Part shown: positions 8,319 through 15,513 of the stretch, piece after piece
How the letters are laid out: every line of letters begins with the position of its first letter
Numbering within the stretch: position 1 is the stretch's first letter
Assembly: GCA_946478635.1 (NCBI GenBank)
Contig: CAMLCX010000021.1
Location: 1 to 21,283, forward strand
Reading direction: 5' to 3'
Length of the DNA stretch: 21,283 nt
From: an uncultured Pseudomonadota bacterium
GTDB lineage: Bacteria > Desulfobacterota_B > Binatia > UBA9968
Position numbers and translations under genes: made by a program
Notes under the pieces: model-generated
Database searches by the model: none
Seen by the model: the letters and a program-made list of their open reading frames with translations, nothing else
What the model was told of the DNA's origin: nothing

Positions 8319-8561
8319 CTATTTCTCAACGACCGCGACCACCGCGCCGAACTTGACGAAGTCGCCCTCCCGGGCGTTGATTTGCTCTAACTGGCCGTCG
8401 TCCGGGGACTCGATCTCTACATTGACCTTGTCGGTTTCCACTTCGAGCAGAGCTTCGCCCTTCCGGACTTGCGCACCCTCGGCCTTGAGCCAGCGGAGGA
8501 TGCGCACTTCGTCGCTTTCATCGCTCGACCCCAACCGGGGGACAATGACGGATTTTTTCAT
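8319..8561 (-). CDS. Stand-alone lipoyl/biotinyl-domain protein
   Basis: An 80-residue protein that is a single lipoyl domain and nothing else. ETDKVNVEIESPDDG at residues 42-56 is the hairpin with the lysine (Lys45) that carries lipoate; the DKV/DKA type sequence favours lipoate over biotin, which prefers MKM. The start MKKSVIVPRLG matches the opening strand of E2 subunits of 2-oxoacid dehydrogenases, but the linker, E1/E3-binding and acyltransferase domains are absent. So it would act as a separate swinging-arm carrier for some dehydrogenase or transferase encoded elsewhere. It begins eight bases after the GST-fold gene, in one operon with it. The stop is followed by the palindromic repeat. 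Confidence 0.85.
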   Translation of the reverse strand: MKKSVIVPRLGSSDESDEVRILRWLKAEGAQVRKGEALLEVETDKVNVEIESPDDGQLEQINAREGDFVKFGAVVAVVEK

Positions 8562-8568
8562 CGCTGGC

Positions 8569-9168
8569 TTAGAGCGACGTCGCCTCGAAGCTGTCGCTGA
8601 GCGATTTTAGCCTAAGCGTCTGGCGCATGTTTTCCATGAACGCGTGGACGTTTTTATAGTTTGCCGGAACCTCGTATTTTACGGCCGTGTAAAGATAGTG
8701 AAGCTGCGAAAAAATCGCCGCATCGGCAATCGTCAATCGATCAAAGATAAACTTCTTGCCGGAGTACATCTGGTCGAGAGTACTGAAATGAACGGCCCAT
8801 TGGTCTTCGGCCTTCTTGCGCGCTTCCGGAGTCTCGGCGCGGCGAATCGCGTGGTTGGCGTGTATCACGACTTCGTCGGACCAGTCTTCGAGCGCCAGAC
8901 AGAGTCCCTTGTTGGCGGCGCCGTCCGGGTAGATGCTCGTGCCCGGATGATCTTTCTCAAGCCGCGCCGCGATCACGGTGGAATCGATGATGCACTCGCC
9001 GTTGTAATCCATCGAGGGGACTTTGCGCTGCCCGGTATATTCGATCAATGATTTCCGATCGTCCTTACGCACGTCGACGATCTCGTAGGGCAGTTTCTTC
9101 AGCGCAAAAACAATCCGCACCTTTTCGCAGAACATCGATGTTTGGGATTGAAAGAGTCTGACGGCCAT
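8569..9168 (-). CDS. Glutathione S-transferase family protein
   Basis: A 199-residue protein with a thioredoxin-like N-terminal domain and an all-helical C-terminal domain. MAVRLFQSQTSMFCEKVRIVF places Ser9/Ser11/Cys14 at the active-site turn, as in bacterial GSTs and stringent-starvation-like proteins. RKVPSMDYNGECIIDSTVIAARLE contains the cis-proline (V-P) and the E/D-S glutathione gamma-glutamyl contact (DST). FDRLTIADAAIFSQLHYL is the N-capping box and hydrophobic staple of GST C-domains. Start: the ATG at 9168 is chosen because AAAGGAGG lies seven bases upstream; a longer frame to 9195 would pass through that site. It is the first gene of an operon with the lipoyl-domain protein. A conjugation or thiol-redox role is likely, substrate unknown. 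Confidence 0.88.
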   Translation of the reverse strand: MAVRLFQSQTSMFCEKVRIVFALKKLPYEIVDVRKDDRKSLIEYTGQRKVPSMDYNGECIIDSTVIAARLEKDHPGTSIYPDGAANKGLCLALEDWSDEVVIHANHAIRRAETPEARKKAEDQWAVHFSTLDQMYSGKKFIFDRLTIADAAIFSQLHYLYTAVKYEVPANYKNVHAFMENMRQTLRLKSLSDSFEATSL

Positions 9169-9333
9169 GGCTAATCCTCCTTTAGAGTCGATCACTGTTA
9201 CCCTTGCATCAAAATCGTCAATTTCTCAACCCTGCTCATCAATCGAGTTATTGACCTTGCCCGAGTTGGCAAGTATTGTTTCGTAGCGCGTTAAGCAGGT
9301 CTAGCTGCTTACAAAGATCTCTGGAAGGACCCT

Positions 9334-9543
9334 ATGGCAAAATATCTGCAATGCAGCGAGTGCGGCAAACTGGCCTTTTACTACGATGACTTCGTCGGCA
9401 CGGAGAAGCCCTTTTACCGCCGTTTCATGCGCTATCCGGAAGGCGAGACGAAGCATGAACCGCCGCGCTGTTTCACCTGCGGCGGCGTGCCCCGTCTGAT
9501 CCATGAAAATATCAAGGAAGAAAAAGCCGCCGCAAAACACTGA
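9334..9543 (+). CDS. Small zinc-ribbon protein
   Basis: A 69-residue protein with two CxxC pairs (Cys7/Cys10 and Cys46/Cys49), the layout of a zinc ribbon. Between them is an aromatic and basic stretch (YYDDFVGTEKPFYRRFMRYPEG). The second knuckle reads RCFTCGG. The tail is lysine- and alanine-rich. The start ATG has AAGGA four bases upstream. I do not recognise a named family; zinc ribbons of this size bind nucleic acid or protein. It faces a DUF1232 pseudogene on the other strand and is transcribed away from the GST-lipoyl operon, with a shared intergenic region of about 165 bases. Confidence 0.7.
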   Translation: MAKYLQCSECGKLAFYYDDFVGTEKPFYRRFMRYPEGETKHEPPRCFTCGGVPRLIHENIKEEKAAAKH

Positions 9544-9560
9544 TCGGCGCGCGCCCGCTT

Positions 9561-9840
9561 TCACCTGCCGAGCGCGACTTTGACGTGCTCCTGACAACCT
9601 CCGCCGGCATAGGCGAAGAAAAAGATTTAATCCACAGATTATCACCGCAAGATCATCCAACTGCCCGAAACCCGGCAAAAAATCCGGCACGAGATCGGTC
9701 GGTAAAATTAAATATTCCCAGTATTCCCGGGAGCAGGAGCTTGGGGTCCCACCGTGACACGCGCGTCCCGCACAGGACCGAAGAACAGATTTAGAAAACT
9801 TGGCAGGTGAGGCTAGGGTTAAGAAATTAGCGCCCTAAAG
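9561..9840 (-). pseudogene. DUF1232 (YkvA) pseudogene, frameshifted
   Basis: A decayed copy of the gene intact at 11430-11726. Read leftward, one frame gives LLLPGILG (matching LLLAGIPI of the intact copy); another gives YLILPTDLVPDFLPGFGQLDDLAVIICGLNLFLRLC (core PDFLPGFGQLDD against PDFLIGVGQLDD); a further frame gives PAEVV; and yet another QEHVKVALGR before a stop (against PEVVQEHLRA). At least three one-base indels are therefore needed to restore one frame: near 9715, near 9603 and near 9590. The upstream part also has an in-frame stop near 9790 in the frame that matches. Nucleotide similarity to the intact copy can be followed to about 9836. The boundaries are approximate. The 129-residue open frame across this stretch is an accident of the frameshifts. 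Confidence 0.8.
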
Positions 9841-9856
9841 TGCCGAATCTCCGCGC

Positions 9857-11050
9857 TCAATTCTTTTCGATCGCATGAACCACGGCGTCCCGAGAAAAGA
9901 GCCCACAGACGCCATTACGGGCGTCTTTTTTCAGCAGCACCAAGCCGATCGCTAAGGCCACATAGAAAATGGAATAGTAGAAGCGAAATTGCGGATCGGT
10001 AAAAAGCAATTGAGTCGAAAACAGCACGAACACCGCCAGGGCTTCCATGAGCGAGAATGAGAGATTGGCCAGAATCGCAACGGCGAAGAGTGACTGGGCC
10101 GCCGTCAAAAACATCTCTTCTACCTGGCGGGCATCCATATGCATGGCACCGGGGTTTCCCGCGGAAACGGCATAGACCACCGGCAGCATGCCGATCAGCA
10201 GCGTCCATTGATTCACCTTCGAGGACAATAGCGCCCCCATGCTGATTCCGGGCTGGGACCTTAGCGCGAACAGGATCGCGACGATGAATTCCGGTGACTC
10301 CGAAGCCAACGGGGCAAGCCACTGCACCAATATGAACTCTTCAATTCCAAATTTCCGGCCGCTTGCCAACAGACCTTCGGCAAAAGGTTCCGCGGCGATA
10401 AAAATCGTAAAGCCGGAGAGCAAAAAAAACAGCGCGGTACACAGCCGGCGCGGGCTCTCGCCCCATCGTTCGATCATTTGCGGCGGACCTTCGAGTTCCG
10501 GTTCCACATGTGCGGCGCGAGCCGCCGCACGCATGTAAAAGGCAAAAATGACGATAAAAATGGCGGCGTCGCTAAGATCAAGCCGGCCTTTGAGGGGAAT
10601 CGCGAATGAATAAAGGGTCGCCAAACCCAAATAGAAGAGTTCGATCTTGTGACCGGGCTCCAGATGGACAGTGCGTTTGCCGCTTTTCAACCAGAACGTG
10701 AAAACGACCGCGGCCCAACCTACACCGATAAGTAGCCTATTCGCGCCCGTCATATTCGCCGTCGCGAATGAGGTGTATTTGGGATCTTTCCCTGCGGTCC
10801 AGGCGAAATACATATCTACGGCATATTCCGGGAGCACCGCGATCAGAGCGAGAAGGGCTATCGCGAGCGCCTGCGGGATGTCTTTTTGCGACAGTTCCGC
10901 CGCCCAGGTGAGCATGAAAGCGGCGCCGAAAATCGCAATGCCTGAACTAAGCGCTTGGATGTGCGGCGCCGCATGAACGCCGGCGAGATGGATCGCAATC
11001 CACTGAAAGCAGAGCAGTAACGACGAGCCGATCCACAGCCAATTGGTCAT
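9857..11050 (-). CDS. CaCA-family sodium/calcium-type cation exchanger
   Basis: A 397-residue inner-membrane protein with about eleven hydrophobic segments and the twin alpha-repeats of Ca2+/cation antiporters. Repeat 1: [17 protein letters not shown] (Pro74-Glu75) followed by [16 protein letters not shown]. Repeat 2: [18 protein letters not shown] followed by [18 protein letters not shown]. The paired PE glutamates coordinate the cation. The asparagines that normally read GSN are TGAN in repeat 1 and SSKVNQ in repeat 2, so the site is somewhat divergent. A cytoplasmic loop of about 30 residues ([19 protein letters not shown]) joins the two halves. The ATG has GGGAGGA five bases upstream. Family length and topology fit a complete protein. 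Ion (Ca2+, Na+, H+) cannot be assigned. Confidence 0.85.
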   Translation of the reverse strand: MTNWLWIGSSLLLCFQWIAIHLAGVHAAPHIQALSSGIAIFGAAFMLTWAAELSQKDIPQALAIALLALIAVLPEYAVDMYFAWTAGKDPKYTSFATANMTGANRLLIGVGWAAVVFTFWLKSGKRTVHLEPGHKIELFYLGLATLYSFAIPLKGRLDLSDAAIFIVIFAFYMRAAARAAHVEPELEGPPQMIERWGESPRRLCTALFFLLSGFTIFIAAEPFAEGLLASGRKFGIEEFILVQWLAPLASESPEFIVAILFALRSQPGISMGALLSSKVNQWTLLIGMLPVVYAVSAGNPGAMHMDARQVEEMFLTAAQSLFAVAILANLSFSLMEALAVFVLFSTQLLFTDPQFRFYYSIFYVALAIGLVLLKKDARNGVCGLFSRDAVVHAIEKN

Positions 11051-11429
11051 CCGATCCTCCCGATAATTCCAAATTCGTTACTCAACATGCGTCCCACTTT
11101 CCATAGTCATTTGTTTAAGTCAATGGATCGGGTAGGCGGGCGAGGAACTCTCGGTCCATCGATCCGAGCCGCAAGGCATGGTCATGAAGTCGACCTGCGA
11201 TGGGTACCGGCTGGACGACGGTGGCGGAAGGTTACAAATTGCACTCAGCGCCCAAAAGCTTTCGCGCACTGACAGACCAGGTCCAGCGCGGAAAACCCAT
11301 TCCCGACTCAATAGAGGAAGGGAATCTGTGGCCAATCACACTTTCAAGTTTGATCAATGAGCAATTGAATTGGTCGCACCGACGGATCTGAAATATCTGA
11401 GGATTGTAAAGCGATCGTGCAGTGGGGTG
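11051..11429. other. Gene-poor interval upstream of the exchanger
   Basis: About 380 bases with no gene I can support. It should hold the exchanger promoter (a TTGACT box lies at 11118-11123 on the - strand, but no convincing -10 follows) and the 3' end of the DUF1232 transcript. A rightward frame from the ATG at 11200 to 11391 encodes 63 residues ending SSLINEQLNWSHRRI; it has no ribosome binding site and no family I know. Other short frames overlap it on both strands. No repeat or terminator stem stands out. Confidence 0.5.
11200..11391 (+). CDS. Doubtful 63-residue hypothetical protein
   Basis: This frame is listed only because its product looks protein-like: an amphipathic start (TTVAEGYKLHSAPKSF), a charged middle (QRGKPIPDSIEEG) and a hydrophobic-polar end (ITLSSLINEQLNW). 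An in-frame stop lies just upstream, so the ATG at 11200 is the first possible start, but no ribosome binding site precedes it and codon use is mixed. It may equally be chance in a non-coding interval. Confidence 0.22.
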   Translation: MGTGWTTVAEGYKLHSAPKSFRALTDQVQRGKPIPDSIEEGNLWPITLSSLINEQLNWSHRRI

Positions 11430-11726
11430 CTACGATCCGGCCGAGATCGCCCGCAAATGTTCCTGCACGACCTCTGGCGGACAGAGGCGGAGAAATAGTC
11501 TAAGTCCAATCAGTATGACCGCGACGTCATCGAGTTGCCCCACGCCGATAAGAAAATCGGGTAGGAAGTCCGCCGGTAAAATCACGTAAATGGGAATTCC
11601 TGCTAACAGCAGCTTGGAGCCGAAGGCAACGCGCGGGTCTTTTACCAAGCGGGAAAATAGCTTTAAGAAACTGGGAAGGTGAGTGAGCAGCTGAATAAAT
11701 TTTCGCCACCCGAGTAGTTTTATCAA
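11430..11726 (-). CDS. DUF1232 (YkvA-like) membrane protein
   Basis: A 98-residue protein with the DUF1232 core: YVILPADFLPDFLIGVGQLDDVAVILIGL at about residues 52-80, that is P-x-D-x-x-P-D then G-x-x-D-D, ending with a PPEVVQEH segment. The hydrophobic stretches on both sides of the core suggest a membrane-bound protein. Function of the family is unknown. The start is a TTG at 11726; no ATG or GTG exists in frame before the upstream stop, and the first residues (IKLLGWRKFIQLL) form an amphipathic helix normal for the family. A broken paralogue lies at 9561-9840, across the exchanger gene. Both are on the - strand. Confidence 0.8.
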   Translation of the reverse strand: MIKLLGWRKFIQLLTHLPSFLKLFSRLVKDPRVAFGSKLLLAGIPIYVILPADFLPDFLIGVGQLDDVAVILIGLRLFLRLCPPEVVQEHLRAISAGS

Positions 11727-11843
11727 TGTCGTGGACGGTGCTGCCGTTCGTCCTCCTCCACGGTCTGTTAAGTTATCGAATTTTTTCGAATCTTGGTTTT
11801 AGTCGCAGCCCGCGGAATAGTCGACACACAACCGTAACGGCGC

Positions 11844-12542
11844 TCAACCCGCGCCTTCAACAGCCTGCTGACTAGCGTGGGCCAGTCGCCATCCCATTGA
11901 AATGAGGGATATCGCGAGCGCGGCTGGCACTGCCCATACGAGCACTCCTGACCAGGGTTCGATCCAACCGTGGACGATCTGATCCTTCATCACCATCTCA
12001 CCGGCGACCCAACCCAGGACTCCGCCACCGATCCAAACGATCCACTGATACCGTGTCATCAACTGGGCAAGAAGGCCGGCGCCCCAGATGACAATGGGGA
12101 TCGAAAGTCCAATTCCGAAGATCGCGAGCACGAGGTTGCCTCGGGAAGCGGCGGCCACGGCAAGTACATTATCCAAGCTCATGATCAAATCGGCGATGAT
12201 GATGAGCCAAACCGCCTCCCAGAACGTGGTTCCATGGCGGATTTTCTTTTCCCCGGCATCCGATTCTTGGCGTAACAGCTTGATGGCAATCCAGATCAAA
12301 GCTAGGCCACCAAGCGCCTCGACGAATGAAAGGCTCAACAATTTCGAAATAATTGCGATAAAGGCGAATCGGAGGGCCACTGCGCCCAGCATACCGCCGA
12401 TCCGCCCGTAAAATTGTTCGCGCGGGGGTAGTGTCCGGACTGCCAAGGCAATGACCAGGGCATTGTCGCCGGCGAGGCTAAGGTCGAGTACAACAATCCC
12501 CAGCCAGCGTGCTAGGAACTCTGGGTCGAATAAGAAATCCAT
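11844..12542 (-). CDS. TerC/YjbE-family integral membrane protein
   Basis: A 232-residue protein with about seven membrane helices. It has the twin TerC signatures: VVLDLSLAGDNALVIALA (Asp20, Asp26) in the first helix and IIIADLIMSLDNVLAVAAA (Asp118, Asp124) in the second half, an internal duplication that marks the family. Members of this YjbE/YkoY branch export metals, in particular manganese; others are linked to tellurite resistance or to metalation of exported proteins. A role in Mn2+ or related metal export is therefore the leading idea. The ATG is clear, the ribosome binding site is weak. It has its own leader, separated from the tRNA upstream by a terminator, containing an inverted repeat at 12592-12615. 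No yybP-ykoY riboswitch is seen. Confidence 0.88.
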   Translation of the reverse strand: MDFLFDPEFLARWLGIVVLDLSLAGDNALVIALAVRTLPPREQFYGRIGGMLGAVALRFAFIAIISKLLSLSFVEALGGLALIWIAIKLLRQESDAGEKKIRHGTTFWEAVWLIIIADLIMSLDNVLAVAAASRGNLVLAIFGIGLSIPIVIWGAGLLAQLMTRYQWIVWIGGGVLGWVAGEMVMKDQIVHGWIEPWSGVLVWAVPAALAISLISMGWRLAHASQQAVEGAG

Positions 12543-12591
12543 GAGATCAGGAGTGAAAAACTTGCTTCATTATGACCACAACGCACACCTC

Positions 12592-12615
12592 ATTGATATC
12601 AAAATCACTATCAAT
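12592..12615. promoter_or_regulatory. Inverted repeat, possible metalloregulator site
   Basis: Perfect seven-base arms ATTGATA (12592-12598) and TATCAAT (12609-12615) separated by ten bases, about 50-75 bases upstream of the TerC-family start. The stretch GATA-x(8-9)-AATCA-x-TATC partly resembles a Fur-box, so a Fur- or MntR-type regulator is plausible for a metal exporter. No clear promoter could be fixed next to it. Confidence 0.45.
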
Positions 12616-12619
12616 CCAG

Positions 12620-12654
12620 AAAAAAAGGGTGGGTTAATGACCCGCCCTTTTTTT
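12620..12654 (-). terminator. Rho-independent terminator of dksA-galU-tRNA-Ala
   Basis: Read leftward: an A7 run, GGGCGGGT, five-base loop, ACCCACCC and a T7 run. The stem has one C-A mismatch in this direction; rightward the same position is a U-G wobble, so the hairpin is equally able to work on the + strand. It lies six bases beyond the tRNA 3' end and closes the dksA-galU-tRNA unit before the TerC leader. Confidence 0.85.
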
Positions 12655-12659
12655 GAATT

Positions 12660-12735
<76 letters not shown>

Positions 12736-12737
12736 GT

Positions 12738-13601
12738 TCATCTTGAAGCAGTTTTTAAATACTCAAGCACCTTATCTTTTAAGTCCGCCCGTTTCAACGC
12801 GTAGGCAACGGTAGCGCGCACGAAACCAAACTTGTCGCCTATATCGTAGCGCTCGCCGACAAACTCGCAGCCATACACTTTTCGCTCGCGAACGAGCTGC
12901 GACAAGCCATCGGTGAGCTGGATCTCTCCGCCTTTGCCGGGCGGAAGGTTTTGCAGGATAGAAAAAATTTCCGGTCTCAGCACGTAGCGGCCGATGATCG
13001 CCATACGCGACGGCGCTTCGGCCGCCGGAGGTTTTTCCACCATCGCTTCAACTTGATAAAGCCGAGGTTTTATTTTACTGCCCTTAATGACGCCATATTG
13101 TTCGACCTCGGATTGCGCCACTTCCATCAGCGCGATCACCGACTCGGTCGTCTCCTGAAAAATGTCAAGTAGCTGGCGGATACAAGGGGCTTCGCTGTCG
13201 ATCAAATCGTCGGCGAGCATCACGGCGAAAGGTTCGTCGCCGACAAGATCACGGGCACAGAGCACGGCGTGACCGAGCCCGAGCGGTTTTTTCTGCCGCA
13301 CCGATACCACTTCGGTCATCTCCGCGATGCGCCGAAGCATCTTGACCATTTCATTTTGGCCACGCTCAGCCAGGACCTGTTCCAATTCGGGCGCATCGTC
13401 GAAATGGTCTTCGATCCCGTCTTTGCCACGGCCCGTGACAAAAATGATCTCTTCAATTCCTGCGTCTACCGCCTCCTGGACGACGTATTGAATTGAAGGA
13501 ATATCCACGATCGGGAGCAGTTCTTTGGGAACCGTTTTAGTCGCCGGCAGAAAACGTGTGCCCAAACCCGCCACCGGAATAACTGCCTTTCTTAGCTTCA
13601 T
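12738..13601 (-). CDS. galU: UTP-glucose-1-phosphate uridylyltransferase
   Basis: Makes UDP-glucose from glucose 1-phosphate and UTP, the precursor of many surface glycans and glycolipids, and thus a donor that the glycan genes elsewhere in the window may draw on. The 287-residue length is normal. The nucleotide-binding loop AGLGTRFLPATKTVPKELLP (residues 11-30, with Lys26) is diagnostic, followed by VDIPSIQYVVQEAVDAGI, VRQKKPLGLGHAVLCA, FAVMLADDLI (metal-binding Asp pair), VEKPPAAEAPSRMAIIGRYV (the VEKP substrate lysine) and GGEIQLTDGL. All are standard GalU blocks. It follows dksA after 18 bases and reads straight into tRNA-Ala(CGC), with promoter at 14023-14050 and terminator at 12620-12654. 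Confidence 0.97.
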   Translation of the reverse strand: MKLRKAVIPVAGLGTRFLPATKTVPKELLPIVDIPSIQYVVQEAVDAGIEEIIFVTGRGKDGIEDHFDDAPELEQVLAERGQNEMVKMLRRIAEMTEVVSVRQKKPLGLGHAVLCARDLVGDEPFAVMLADDLIDSEAPCIRQLLDIFQETTESVIALMEVAQSEVEQYGVIKGSKIKPRLYQVEAMVEKPPAAEAPSRMAIIGRYVLRPEIFSILQNLPPGKGGEIQLTDGLSQLVRERKVYGCEFVGERYDIGDKFGFVRATVAYALKRADLKDKVLEYLKTASR

Positions 13602-13619
13602 GAAAATTTGTCCGCAAGC

Positions 13620-13985
13620 CTAAACGAATTTTTTCGCTTTCCGCTCGGCGATCTCCTGGCTTGATTTGCAAGCGATGCACAATGTCGTGACCGGGCGTGC
13701 CTTTAGTCGTTCGATGCCAATTTCCTCGCCGCACTCTTCGCAGATCCCGTACTCGCCGTCCCTGAGACGCTCTAACGCCTCCTGGATTTTGAAAATGAGC
13801 TTGCGCTCGCGATCGCGTATGCGCAAGATCGAGTTGCGATTGGATTCCATGGAGGCTCGGTCGGTTGGATCCGGAAAGTTCTCGTCCTCGTCCATGTTTT
13901 CGACAGTCTTGCCTGCTTCTGCGCGCAAATCAGCGATTCGCTGGTTCAGGAGGTTACGAAAATAATCTGCGTCTTGTGGATTCAC
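13620..13985 (-). CDS. dksA: DksA/TraR-family C4 zinc-finger regulator
   Basis: RNA polymerase secondary-channel protein that acts with ppGpp in the stringent response. The 121-residue protein has the long coiled-coil hairpin (about residues 5-75) with the tip motif DPTDRA (Asp39, Asp42, Ala44), the acidic pair and alanine needed for activity in DksA proper. The C4 zinc finger is CEEC at 82-85 and CIAC at 103-106, complete. The start is a GTG at 13985, the only option before an upstream in-frame stop; the ribosome binding site is weak. Promoter TTGATG-N16-TATAAT lies just upstream. Adjacent to galU in one operon. The presence of both tip acids and all four cysteines argues for a genuine DksA rather than a short TraR relative. 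Confidence 0.9.
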   Translation of the reverse strand: MNPQDADYFRNLLNQRIADLRAEAGKTVENMDEDENFPDPTDRASMESNRNSILRIRDRERKLIFKIQEALERLRDGEYGICEECGEEIGIERLKARPVTTLCIACKSSQEIAERKAKKFV

Positions 13986-14022
13986 TATTCACCCGGTCAA
14001 CCTGGCAAACGTATTGCCGCTA

Positions 14023-14050
14023 ATTATAGGAGAACGTCGATAAACATCAA
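14023..14050 (-). promoter_or_regulatory. Sigma-70 promoter of dksA-galU-tRNA-Ala
   Basis: On the - strand a -35 box TTGATG (14050-14045) and a perfect -10 TATAAT (14028-14023) are separated by 16 bases. The predicted start is near 14016, leaving a short leader of about 30 bases before the dksA GTG. An inverted repeat, ATCAACC-N10-GGTTGAT at 14046-14069, overlaps the -35 box and could be an operator. Confidence 0.7.
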
Positions 14051-14099
14051 CCACAGAGTTCCGGTTGATAACACTTTGCGAAATGGAAAAAATAGCATC

Positions 14100-14921
14100 T
14101 TAGTCGCCGAAGGATGCGGGACGCGGGTGCGCCAGAACATAGACCTCCGTAGCTTTTGGCAGCATGCCGCGATTCAACGTCAGCTGGGACTGCGCAATTT
14201 TCTTAACCGGATAATGCCCGTTCGCGAACGCAGCGAACAAGTCAGCCTGGCGCGCCACGTCGTAATGCATCGGGATCACGATCGGCGGCTTCACCTGATC
14301 GACGACCTTGATAATGTCGTCAAAGCCAAGATTAGTCATTGCGTCAATGGGAATCATCATGACGTCGACGTGTTGCAAAACTTTGATCTGTTCCGGCGTC
14401 AACAGGTGACCGATGTTGCCCAAATGCGCTAGACACAAGCTGCCCATCTCGTAGACGAAAATGGAATTCGCTATCGCGCCCCAACTTTGGCTCCGCTGGC
14501 TCGGCAGATTGACGATCGTGATGTCTTTGACGCTGGTTCGGATCGGGTTCCACGTCTGTTTGAAGGTGATGCCGCGCAGGATGACCGGATTGCCGGTCAC
14601 GGCTCCCGTGTTGTTATGGGTAAAATGATCATTGCTCACGGTCACCGCATCGGCCTGGATGCCCGGCGTAACATTAAAATTCGGATCGGCGACGACCTTG
14701 GTTTGGCTGCCTGAGTGGATCAGAAAACTCGAATGGCCATACCACTGAAGAAAATACGAACCCAGGGACGGCGATTTGATTCCGTTGCCGCGCGCTTGCA
14801 CCAACTGCCGTCCTTGGCGGAATAAATTCACCAACGAAGGATTGCAGATCGCCTCGGCGGCGCCGCGCAGCGCAAGGACGGAAGCTGTTCCGACCAAACC
14901 GAGAAAGCCGCGCCGTTTCAT
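14100..14921 (-). CDS. Exported metallo-beta-lactamase-fold protein, UlaG-like, altered site
   Basis: A 273-residue protein of the UlaG/Lactamase_B_3 type. The N-terminus MKRRGFLGLVGTASVLALRG is a signal peptide with a Tat-like RRGFLG motif. The fold is shown by LQWYGHSSFLIHSG (56-71), VVADPNFNV, and the late blocks HLGNIGHLLTPEQ (166-178), VDVMMIPI and PPIVIPMHYD (His219). The ligand positions are partly changed: the usual H-x-H-x-D-H reads N97-D-H-F-T101-H102, so the first His and the Asp are replaced, and the HLGD aspartate is Asn169. Four histidines remain. Start: the ATG at 14921 has GGAGGG upstream and begins the signal peptide; a frame from 15026 exists but adds only non-conserved residues. 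Expected in the periplasm; substrate unknown, possibly not a hydrolase. Confidence 0.8.
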   Translation of the reverse strand: MKRRGFLGLVGTASVLALRGAAEAICNPSLVNLFRQGRQLVQARGNGIKSPSLGSYFLQWYGHSSFLIHSGSQTKVVADPNFNVTPGIQADAVTVSNDHFTHNNTGAVTGNPVILRGITFKQTWNPIRTSVKDITIVNLPSQRSQSWGAIANSIFVYEMGSLCLAHLGNIGHLLTPEQIKVLQHVDVMMIPIDAMTNLGFDDIIKVVDQVKPPIVIPMHYDVARQADLFAAFANGHYPVKKIAQSQLTLNRGMLPKATEVYVLAHPRPASFGD

Positions 14922-15118
14922 TGGCCCTCCACGATAATCGCTACCTAACATTCCGAAGCTGCCAGGGCGACCGCATGCTGAGGTCGCGAGCATCCGCCTG
15001 GCGACTTCAATGGGCAGCTTTTCCAAATTTGCGGGAAGAGGTCACAACATCGACCTGAAAAACCGCCCATTCGTGGCGACTGTATCGTCCGGTCGGTAGG
15101 ATTACAAGGCGCTTCGAG

Positions 15119-15511
15119 CTAGTCCGAGCAGTGTTTGCAAATGCCGTAGAAAGCGAGCTGGTGCGAAGTTACTTTAAAACCCTCATGCGGCAGTTTGGCG
15201 GGCTTGATCTCTTTCTGGTGGTCGATCAGGACATCGTACACGCGATCGCATAGCTCGCAGATAAAATGCTGGTGCTTCTCGACGAGCGGATCGAAATGCT
15301 GCGAACGGCCGCGCATGAGTACCTGAAGTTTTTCGTCCGACACCAACTTTTGCAGGTTACGATAAATCGTTCCGAGACTAACGCTCGGCAGCTTCTTTCG
15401 CACCCGGTCGTAAATCTGGTCCGCGGTAGGATGCGATTGATCGTCCTTCACGGTATCCCAAATGATCCGCAGCTGTTTCGTATTTCGTGCGTGACTTCGC
15501 GCTTTGGCCAT
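15119..15511 (-). CDS. perR: Fur-family peroxide regulator, PerR type
   Basis: A 130-residue Fur-family repressor. The winged helix contains SLGTIYRNLQKL (recognition helix, residues 45-56). The structural zinc site is complete: Cys85, Cys88, Cys125, Cys128. The regulatory metal site matches Bacillus PerR position by position: His27, Asp74, His80, His82 and Asp93. The Asp at the last position, rather than Glu, is the feature that separates peroxide-sensing PerR from Fur; His27 and His80 would be the residues oxidised. It is the last gene of the rubrerythrin-DUF3501-perR operon, starting three bases after the DUF3501 stop. A palindromic box upstream of the rubrerythrin gene is the likely target, so the operon is probably autoregulated. 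No ribosome binding site of note. Confidence 0.85.
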   Translation of the reverse strand: MAKARSHARNTKQLRIIWDTVKDDQSHPTADQIYDRVRKKLPSVSLGTIYRNLQKLVSDEKLQVLMRGRSQHFDPLVEKHQHFICELCDRVYDVLIDHQKEIKPAKLPHEGFKVTSHQLAFYGICKHCSD

Positions 15512-15513
15512 GC

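Noticed and set aside
9301..9690. 129-residue leftward frame
   Set aside because: Its first part is the DUF1232 pseudogene core; the rest is antisense to the zinc-ribbon gene and arises from frameshifts.
12543..12619. Possible yybP-ykoY manganese riboswitch upstream of the TerC-family gene
   Set aside because: The leader is too short and lacks the conserved loop sequences; only the inverted repeat is present.
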